From Astrothelium macrocarpum (lineage: Eukaryota; Ascomycota; Dothideomycetes; Trypetheliales; Trypetheliaceae), in the NCBI GenBank assembly GCA_021030915.1, contig JAGEMR010000089.1, positions 62,001-126,000 of the forward strand: a stretch of DNA of 64,000 nucleotides, read 5' to 3'. The position numbers and the translations under genes were made by a program. Shown piece by piece: positions 22,440-31,493 of the stretch (positions are counted from its first letter, which is position 1; each line of letters opens with the position of its first letter). The notes beneath the pieces are model-generated. The model saw nothing but the letters and a program-made list of their open reading frames with translations. It searched no databases and was not told where the DNA came from.

Positions 22440-23178
22440 CTGAAGATTTGGTGCATCTTGCAGTGCGGAATGATGCAAAATGCTTTGCCAAACATATGGT
22501 GAGGATTTCTGGGCACTGAGCGTTGAAAAGAAAATACGGAGACCTTTACTAGATGGTAAAGTACACTGTCTCTCGATACCGACGAAATGCATAAAGATTC
22601 GTCTGTGATATGAAGTTTTGATAAAAAAAACTTTGTAACAATAAATAATTCGCAAAAACGGATTCTCAATATTCAGCTTGAGGCAAATGCTCAACTCATC
22701 CACCATCTAAAAAGTCACGACCAAAACACAGACTCTGACAAACTCCAAAATCAACCTCGATGAGCTTAATGTTAAAAACCGCCATCCTTATCATCGGATA
22801 ACCGGTCCACAGTCTAGTCTTTCGAGGTTGACCAGCATTATCTCTATCACCGGTAAATGCATGCAGACCCCGCAGCTTTGCTCAACACCACACTTATTTA
22901 TGAAATTGAATAACCAGGAATATTGTAAGCCTGCCAATATTCTCCACGTTGATCTATCTTCTGACAGGGGAGCTACTTGCATTGATATCTGACATCTTTC
23001 GAAGATATAATATTGGTGCCGAGAACTGCTTTGTCTCAAGCTACTAGGTTACAGCAAAGCACCAACAACAATTAGCATACAAAATAGTCACTTTTAGACC
23101 TTCAGCATCAACTCAGCTTGCCAATCCCTAGAGAAATATTCTCTTACGCTCAATGTTGGTGGCAGATTATTAAGAACC
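22440..23178. other. Intergenic region between dehydrogenase and amidohydrolase
   Basis: 739 bases holding a 3' end and a promoter. It is A/T-rich around 22610-22680. No gene recognised. Confidence 0.5.
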
Positions 23179-24561
23179 ATGACAGGGACACCATTGGTCA
23201 AACCATGGCTGCCAGGTCCACGGAAGACCTACGTCTTCCACAATGCAAACGTTGTAGATCCAGTGGAGGGTAAATGTCATCCGAATCAAACGATCGTACT
23301 ATCAAATGGCATTATCCAGTCTCTTTCCTCTGATTTTACAACATCTGAAGATGGCCAAGCCTCTTCTAACAGCTTACCAATTACGAGCAATGGTGAAGCT
23401 GCCAATTCAGAAGTGTCTTCTGAGACAGTCAAGATCAATTTGAAAGGGAAATTTGTTTGTCCAGGTTTGATTGATTGCCACGTACACGTGCACGCTGTGC
23501 CACAGGAACAGGAACTCGGTAAGATAGTCGGAATGGACCACACTATATCCCTACTTCGTCAACCATACGTGTGCAAGCAGATGCTGCAGCGTGGCTTCAC
23601 AACTGTAAGAGACTGTGGGGGCGCAACTCTTGCGCTGAAAGAAGCAATTCGAGATGGGGTCTTCCCTGGACCAAGGCTTTTCATTGCAGGACATGCCCTG
23701 AGCCAGACGGGTGGCCATGGAGACTTTCGAGGCAGTCATGATCACACCGAGTGCTGTGGAGGGGCCATTCTGGGCTTGACACGTTTATGCGATGGGGTCG
23801 CTGAGTGCACCAAGTACGCAAGAGATGAGTTGAGACAGGGTGCAGACTTTATCAAGATCATGACTGGTGGCGGAGTCGCGAGTCCTACAGACGCACTCGA
23901 AAACGTGCAGTTTTTGCCAGAGGAGATCCGGGCCATTACGAATGTTGCCAAAAACAATGGCACGTATGTGACAGCTCATGCGTATACGGTCGAATCGATT
24001 AGGAACGCTGTCGACAATGGCGTGATGGGTATCGAGCATGCAAACTTGATTGACGAGCCAACTGCTAATTATCTTGCCGAGAAGGGTGTGTATGTCACCC
24101 CTACTTTGATCACCTATGACCAGCTCTCTAGATCCAAATTTCCTGATCTTCTACCGCCTGAATCCAAAGCCAAGAACAAGCAAGTTCTGGCGGCTGGCTT
24201 ACGTGGTCTCGAAATTTTATCAAAAGCAGGCGTCAACTTATGTTATGGCACCGATCTCCTTGGTCCGCTAGGAGCGGCTCAGACGAAGGAATTCGGTCTC
24301 CGAGCTCAGGTATTAAGTGCAGTCGAAATTCTCAGGAGCGCCACGATTAATCCAGCAAAAATGCTGAAGAAAGAGGACTTCTTGGGCCAGATAAAGGAGG
24401 GCTTTGCAGCAGACATGCTGATTTTGAATGAAAACCCTTTGAAAGATATCCTTGTGCTGGATGATTCGGAGAAGCACCTTCTTGCCGTTATTCAAGACGG
24501 CCGGGTGCAGGCGAGTCGATTCAGTGACGTAAACGATGAACCGTCTTGGACGTTTTTGTAG
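23179..24561 (+). CDS. Metal-dependent amidohydrolase, imidazolonepropionase/prolidase-like (single exon)
   Basis: Intronless, 460 aa. Amidohydrolase-superfamily signature residues are all present: His101 and His103 (DCHVHVH), Lys226 (FIKIMTGGG, probably carboxylated), His267 (VTAHAYT), His287 (GIEHAN) and Asp359 (YGTDLLG), which predicts a binuclear metal site. The N-terminal beta-sandwich has an insert of about 35 polar residues (residues 50-85). Closest in pattern to the group annotated as Xaa-Pro dipeptidase or imidazolonepropionase-related enzymes, which cleave amide or ring C-N bonds in small molecules. The substrate is unknown. It is co-oriented with the two metabolic genes upstream, so a shared pathway is possible but unproven. 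Confidence 0.88.
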   Translation: MTGTPLVKPWLPGPRKTYVFHNANVVDPVEGKCHPNQTIVLSNGIIQSLSSDFTTSEDGQASSNSLPITSNGEAANSEVSSETVKINLKGKFVCPGLIDCHVHVHAVPQEQELGKIVGMDHTISLLRQPYVCKQMLQRGFTTVRDCGGATLALKEAIRDGVFPGPRLFIAGHALSQTGGHGDFRGSHDHTECCGGAILGLTRLCDGVAECTKYARDELRQGADFIKIMTGGGVASPTDALENVQFLPEEIRAITNVAKNNGTYVTAHAYTVESIRNAVDNGVMGIEHANLIDEPTANYLAEKGVYVTPTLITYDQLSRSKFPDLLPPESKAKNKQVLAAGLRGLEILSKAGVNLCYGTDLLGPLGAAQTKEFGLRAQVLSAVEILRSATINPAKMLKKEDFLGQIKEGFAADMLILNENPLKDILVLDDSEKHLLAVIQDGRVQASRFSDVNDEPSWTFL

Positions 24562-25972
24562 TCAGTAGGGAAGGTCAGCTAACTGCAGCTATTCGTGTGC
24601 TGCTTGGTGTGTGGTCCGATGCATGATTATATGGAGTCGAAATTCTAGTTCAAAGCTGCATAATATCATTCCTCCAAGGCAGAAACCCAAGAGGAGTGTG
24701 TGCCAATTGCAATTTGCCTTCAAATTGACTCGCCAAAGAACAAAACAATTCGAAGGGCCTACTATCGCCTTTGGAGCTACGAAAACGTGTTTCAATGTGT
24801 TTGTAAATGGAATATTTTAGAATCGGAATCATTCTCCTTCGAGATGAAGCTCGGACGTGCCCTCAATCAATTGAGTTCGTGAAATAAGGTGGATTTTTTT
24901 TTAAGCTCCAAAACAGGTCCAAAGCTTATAGACGCAGCCACGAAACTGTTCGAGCAACTTATATGCTGTGCTCTACTTTTATCCTAAGCTTCCTCTCCCA
25001 TACTCTCGTTTTGTTTCCGGCTTTTTCCACTCTCATCTCGTCTGTTGAGAGTAAACAGATAGCTTCACGACGGCGAACCCTTCTTCCGTAGTGATCTGAG
25101 TTTAATGATTGGAAGGCAAACGCTTTAGACTGTTCTGTTAAACAATGGCTTTTAGTCTAAGGACAGATGCATCTTAACGTCAGATGAAAGAAACATTAGA
25201 TGAAAATTGAATGAGACGAGATCCCAAAATCTATTTGAATAGAATGTCAGCAAAACGACCGGAGATATCAGAGCAAGCCATAGGTCACATCATTGTGCTT
25301 TCATTGCAACTTGGATCTTTCCAGTCAAGCTTAGCATGGGAGTCGAGAGAAACCTCTAGCGCAAAGTGTGCTTAGACCTGTATGCTGCAGCTTCCGAGAA
25401 CGCTTCATTCTGCCATGTGTCTATACCTGTTGTTCACGCTCTTGTCCCGTTGTATCTGTAATGCTTTAAGAAACTAGCCGCAGGTAGTAGTAAAGTTTGC
25501 TCGCTCTAGGTCGACGGTGAGCTGTGAAGAAGATTGTGTCTCTCTGAGGGTCGAGCGTGTTTGTGGTTGAGCCTTGATGACCTGCTAAGAATCTTGTTCA
25601 TTAGAAGGCTGGCATAGATGGAACACTTTGCTGAGTGGTCCCGTGTGAACTCTACACGGATCGCACGGCTTATACGTCGCTTGGAAACCTGGAGCAAAAA
25701 GTCACGTTCGCAGTCTACTGAAAGATGTGAAGGGCGGAGGTGAGCCGGGACTGCTCCGATGGATGACAAAATCTCGAAGCGTCATTTCGCCCGAATAGGA
25801 ATTCTGCCGGTCTTCGCCATCAATATCAGCATCCTTCCCTCTTACCTCGTTTGCATATACGTCCTCTGTTTCTTGTCCCTTTTAGTATGCGTCGCAAATA
25901 GATTTCTTTCCACTCTTCAATCTACCCCGAGTATCGAGACCGAAAGTGCACGCTCCAGGAAGACTCGGGACA
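24562..25972. other. Intergenic region upstream of Lon, 1.4 kb
   Basis: No gene recognised. An ATG-started frame at 25759-26064 encodes about 100 residues with a membrane-like stretch and overlaps the Lon start in another frame (see findings). A poly-T run of about ten bases lies at 24894-24903. Confidence 0.5.
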
Positions 25973-28900
25973 ATGACTCTCCAAGGCCAACTTTTGCCGT
26001 GGAAAACAGCTCTTCGGCATGCTCCCGGACGTGCGGTTCGGTCAAGAACATATCTTTGTATTAATTACAGTACGCTCTGTACTTATTCAAGACTGCACGC
26101 GACACCATCTCTTCTACGACCTTCCAGACTACAATCTACCAATTCTTCTCTTTCCGCTTCGCGCCACTTCTCCAATTCTCCAGTTAAACAGAAAGACAAA
26201 CCTCCGCCAGACGATGAGTCGGAATCGAAAGAGAAGGAAAATGAAGAGCGACAAGATACATCAGTGCCCAGCTCGAAAGAAGAATCATCACTAGAGAAGA
26301 TACCTGATCCAATACCGAAATCTAAGTCTGAAGCATCGTCAGATGGTGGTTCAAGCATAGCTCGAGCTAGCACGGGTGGTGACTCTGGCATATCGAGTGC
26401 TGAAGGTGGAAATGCAAACAGTGGAAGCGGTAGTCGGAAACGCAAGGCCACGTCGGAACGCTCACTCTCAAAGCCCACTGTGCCAGATGTATATCCACAA
26501 GTCATGGCAATCCCGCTAGCAAAAAGGCCGCTATTTCCAGGATGGTACAAAGCCATCTCAATTAGAAATCCAGACGTGATTGCCGCAATACAGGAGATGA
26601 TGAAGCGCGGGCAACCATACGTCGGAGCCTTTCTGATGAAGGATGATAGTGCGGACAAGGACGTGATTGATGACATCAACGAGGTGTATGATGTGGGAAC
26701 ATTTTGCCAAATCACAAGTATCTATCCTTTTCAAGGAGAAGAAAAGGTGTTACAAGCAGTCCTTTATCCACATCGAAGAATACGGCTGTCCGAACTTATT
26801 TCATCCAAGGCGCAAAATAAAACAGTGAATGTCCAAACAAGCGAAGGAGAAGTACAACAGCAAGATGCTGCCGAGCAAGCAAGTGAAAAGCCTGATCAGG
26901 AAAAGAAGGGAGACGTCGTCGCAAGCTTCGAAGAGTCATCCTCCACCCCTGATAACTCAAAGTCACAGCTTGTTTCGTACGAACCGACCTCATTCCTCTC
27001 GAAATACGCTGTTAGCCTTGTTTCCGCTTCCAACCTTACGGATGAACCCTTTGACAAATCCACACCTGTCATTCGCGCGCTCGTCTCCGAAATTGTCAAC
27101 GTTGTCCGCGAGATTGCCATTATCAATCCACTTTTCCGCGATCAAATCCAGACTTTTGCTACTACACAGATCGCTGGAAATATGCCGGACGATCCGGCGC
27201 GGCTCAGCGATTTTGCAGCTGCCGTGGCTCAGGGAGAAGTAAAAGAGCTGCAAGAGATACTGGCGGCAACAAACATTGAACAGCGACTTAGCAAGGCATT
27301 GATGGTAATCAAAAAGGATTTCATGAATGCGCAGTTACAAAGCAAGATTGCAAAGGATGTTGAAGGGCGAATCCATAAGCGACAACGGGAGTACTTTTTG
27401 CAAGAGCAGCTAAAGGGCATCAAGCGCGAACTAGGTATCGAATCTGATGGAAAAGACAAGTTGGTGGAGAAATTCAAGGAAAAGGCGGATAAGTTGGCAA
27501 TGCCTGAAGCGGTGCGCAAGGTCTTTGATGAAGAAATCAACAAGCTCGCACATCTGGAAGCTGCCGCAAGCGAGTTTAATGTCACAAGAAACTATCTGGA
27601 TTGGTTGACACAGATTCCTTGGGGTCAGCGGAGCGCAGAGAATTTTGGCATCAAGAATGCGCGACAAGTATTGGATGAAGATCACCATGGCTTGAAGGAT
27701 GTCAAAGACAGAATATTAGAATTCATTGCCGTGGGTAAGCTGAGAGGTACAGTAGAAGGCAAGATTCTCTGCATGGTTGGCCCTCCAGGTGTGGGTAAAA
27801 CGAGTATTGGAAAGAGCATTGCTCGTGCACTAAATCGGCAATACTACCGCTTCAGTGTCGGCGGTCTTACCGACGTTGCTGAGATCAAAGGTCACCGAAG
27901 GACATATGTTGGAGCGCTACCAGGACGAATAATCCAAGCCCTCAAGAAATGTCAGACCGAAAATCCGTTGGTGCTTATCGATGAAGTTGACAAGATTGGA
28001 CGAGGTCATCAAGGAGACCCGGCTTCTGCGCTACTGGAATTACTGGATCCCGAGCAAAATAATTCATTTCTCGATCACTACATGGATGTACCTGTCGATC
28101 TGTCCAAAGTTCTCTTTGTTTGCACCGCCAACATGACCGATACCATACCTCGTCCGCTTCTCGATCGCATGGAAATGATTGAGCTTTCTGGATACGTTTC
28201 TGATGAGAAGATGGCGATCGCAGAACGCTACCTTTCACCACAAGCAAAGGAGATGAGCGGTTTGAAAGACGTCGATGTGGCACTTAGTCAAGATGCAATT
28301 GTTGAATTAATCAACAAATACTGCAGAGAATCGGGAGTACGAAACCTGAAGAAGCAGATTGAAAAAATCTATCGTAAATCCGCATTAAAAATCATACAAG
28401 ATCTTGGCGAAGAGAGCGAGTTCTCAGAAGACAAAGCCCTGACAGAGGAGGGGAAGCAGGCGCAGGAAGAAGCAAAGAAAGACAACACAGACGTAAAGGA
28501 TACGCCAGAGAATATTGAAAAAGCGACGAGCGAAACGCCTCGAGTAGCTCTCAAAGTGCCAGACTCAGTGCACGTCGTCATCGGCAAAGACAATCTCAAA
28601 GACTACGTCGGCCCACCCATCTTCACCTCCGACCGGCTCTACGAAACCACACCTCGCGGCGTCGCCATGGGCCTCGCATGGACGCAAATGGGCGGCGCGG
28701 CTCTCTACGTCGAATCCGTCCTCTCCAGCACGCTCTCTTCCTCCTCCACGCCCTCGCTCTCGCCCACAGGCAACCTCAAACCCGTGATGAAGGAGTCGAG
28801 CACAATCGCGTACAGCTTCGCCAAAGCCTACCTGACGCGCCACTTCGCGGAGAACCGCTTCTTCGACAAGGCGAAGATCCACCTGCACTGCCCGGAGGGC

Positions 28901-29381
28901 GCGGTGCAGAAGGACGGGCCCAGCGCGGGTATCACCATGGCGACGAGCCTGCTGTCGCTGGCGATGGAGGAGCAGGTCAAGGAGGGGGTGGCGATGACGG
29001 GCGAGCTGACGGTGACGGGCAAGGTGCTGAGGATTGGTGGATTGCGGGAGAAGACGGTGGCTGCGAGGAGGGCTGGCGCGCGGACGATTGTGTTTCCTAA
29101 GGAGAATGAGAGTGATTGGTTGGAACTGCCTGAGGTGAGTTACTTGAAAGGAGATGAGCTGATGCGTGATGATGCGATTTTGGGGAAATGAAGGGAGCTA
29201 ATTCCGGGTTTTACAGAATATCAAGCAGGATATCGAGGGCAAGCCGGTGGAATGGTATTCAGAGGTATTCGAATTGGTGTTTCCTAATGTGGATCATTTC
29301 AAGGTGAGTAATCTTTGGAAGGATGAATTGAAGCGATCAAAAGACAAGGACACGGAAAACAAGAAAAAGGACGACGAATAG
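25973..29381 (+). CDS. PIM1: Mitochondrial Lon protease (2 exons)
   Basis: Exons 25973-29134 and 29217-29381 give 1,108 aa. ATP-dependent serine protease of the mitochondrial matrix that removes damaged proteins. The basic N-terminus with Arg/Ser runs is a plausible presequence, followed by an acidic disordered stretch. The N-terminal substrate domain starts near VMAIPLAKRPLFPGWYKAI. The AAA+ module has Walker A GPPGVGKT at about residue 603 and Walker B VLIDEVDK. The C-terminal protease carries Ser984 (KDGPSAGITM) and Lys1027 (REKTVAA), 43 residues apart as in Lon. An acidic Lys/Glu linker lies between the AAA+ and protease parts, as in fungal Pim1. A GC-rich block covers 28600-29000. The C-terminal tail is highly charged. 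Confidence 0.97.
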
Positions 29382-31493
29382 AGACGAGGAAAATGTGTAA
29401 AGTTTCGATTTCGGATTTAGAAGCACTGCGCAAGCCCTATGGCGGGTCGTTTGCATCTGCATTGGGAAGAGGTTGTATGATTACTCGCATGGCGTGGAGT
29501 CTATAGACGAGATCATGGGAGCATTGGTGATCTGTCAGAATACCTGTCCAGCAAACTGCTGGGCATGGAGTGGTGGGAATTGCCCTCCAATCATGCTTTC
29601 AAACTCCGCTCTTGTATAATGTTCAAAATATAGAGGGTGAATCTCTCAATTTCCCGAACGAGGGGAGAAAGTTCGGCACATTTACACTTTGATTGTCTGT
29701 CGATCAAACCGTACCTGAAATTGAGCACGTTGTAAGGAGTAACAACTTTCGCGTGCTAAAACGAACGGGGAAACTCGGGACGAAGTAAGAGACGAACGTT
29801 TACCGTATATGTTGCATGGCCTTCCGAGAGCCCTTCCAGCAACGATCATCGTGGTGAGATAAGCGCTGGGTGTAAGCATTTAGAGTATAGGTACGTAGTC
29901 GGACACGCGGGTAAGAGTAAGAAAACCGCCTTATCGAACTACCCACACGAAACTCTGGGTTACCACGCCATTCATTCCGATCGAGTCCGTCGAAAGCAGA
30001 ATATAAGCGTAACGACTTGATTGCGGTATTTTAAGGATTGGTGAGAGCTGCCCTGACCGATGTCGGTAACAACGCGCGGAACGGAGCGCAAGTGATCGCT
30101 CCTGCAGTTCGCTTGATCATGCTGCAGAGAGTTTATTAGAAGGCGGGGGGTTGCTGGATGGAAGGCGAGCATGTGCCCGTTCACGAGCGTTGCATGCGCG
30201 ACCGGTTTGGTCTCCTCGTTCCATCAAGCTTCATTGGCGCGGGGAGCGGGCAGCCACCAGATTGGCAGATGCTGCAGCGGTCGATTGGCCATGCATGCAG
30301 ATAGAGAACAGCATTGATGCCTGATTCTTCCTAGACCGGGTGATGGGGCTTTGTTCACGAGTACGTATACTCTATCTGCAGCAAGCACTTGTCTGTTGCT
30401 GGTCGTGCGAAAGAGTCGTTGCTGCACGACGACGGCTTTGGGCACACTGCTGCAGCTGGTGGCAAGGCGAAAGCAGAATCGACTGGTGCTTGGCCATGTC
30501 GAGGTACCTGCGAAGAACCTGAGCAAGAGCTTGTTCACCGGGGCAAGGCAGGGCGGGTAACAGACTAAGTTTATGGGGCAATGAACGCAGGGGCGAGGCA
30601 TTGGCGACGGTGATTGGAACCATCTGGCACATCGTGAATGCTCTTTCGAACTTTGGTGGTTCCGTGGCGTTTAGTACGAAAGTCTCAGGTTGTAACTCGT
30701 CGTCATGGCTGGCCCAGTACGCAATGGCTTAGGAATTGAACAGTGCTGAGAGTTAGATCTGCGAGTGGCATTCTGGATCAAGCCAGAGGTGGAGGGTGTT
30801 CCATGTCAGCAGACGCTCGACGGATCTGATTGATCGGCCGGGGAACGAGGAGGAGGCTTTGATATGACCTGGATAGGCCTGCCTCACTTCCACTGCGCCT
30901 GCATTCGACTCCATGCTTCTCTTTTGCAGCTCAAATTGCTATTGCGCCTCATGAAATCATCTCCATCAACGTCGAACTGTCTTCCGGCTGCACTTTGGAC
31001 GGTGGCACGGGCGACTGGATGCTATCCATCCGACAACAAATGATTCCTGCGCCCTGGACAAGCCTCACACTCACCGCTACCTCATAAGAGAATCGCGGCC
31101 ACGCCCACCACAATCCAGACAATTTCCTGCTTTACCGCTCGGACAAGCTGCATGTTCTTTGAGCCTCTACCCGTGGCGTTACTCTTGCGAGGTGAGCTCA
31201 TCGCCTGACGTGGAGCTCTGGAATCGATTGCCTTCTCGTTTACGCTGCACTAAGGCTGTGCACCCACCCTACTCCCCATTCGGCACTCATCAACACCGTA
31301 TTTTCCAGCTTCACGTCGTACCGGTACCACATTCATGCGCTTCTGGATACTATGCCGCCGCATCGATGATCTGTCTGTCTGCCCTGTCCTTTGACCTTCC
31401 CAATAGCAGATATCCTTCCTACCTTCTCCGATTCCTCATACGCCGATCACCTTTGAGTGCATCACTACTTCCATTACTCCACACAATCAACGA
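29382..31493. other. Intergenic region, 2.1 kb, probable kinase promoter and leader
   Basis: No gene recognised. The last 400 bases are pyrimidine-rich, with many CTTCC/CCTTC runs before the kinase ATG, typical of a fungal promoter and 5' leader. An ATG at 31151 opens a short 17-codon upstream frame. Frames at 30224-30632 overlap on both strands and look like chance. Confidence 0.5.

Noticed and set aside
25385..25415. Heat-shock element upstream of Lon (TTC..GAA..TTC)
   Set aside because: The spacing is three bases in place of two, so it does not match the standard element.
28565..29100. Frames of 107-140 codons overlapping the end of Lon
   Set aside because: Same cause: GC-rich codons leave other frames open. 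No family motif is seen.
30224..30632. 125-codon minus-strand frame
   Set aside because: Overlapped by frames on the other strand, no motif, and cysteine/arginine-rich composition typical of chance frames.
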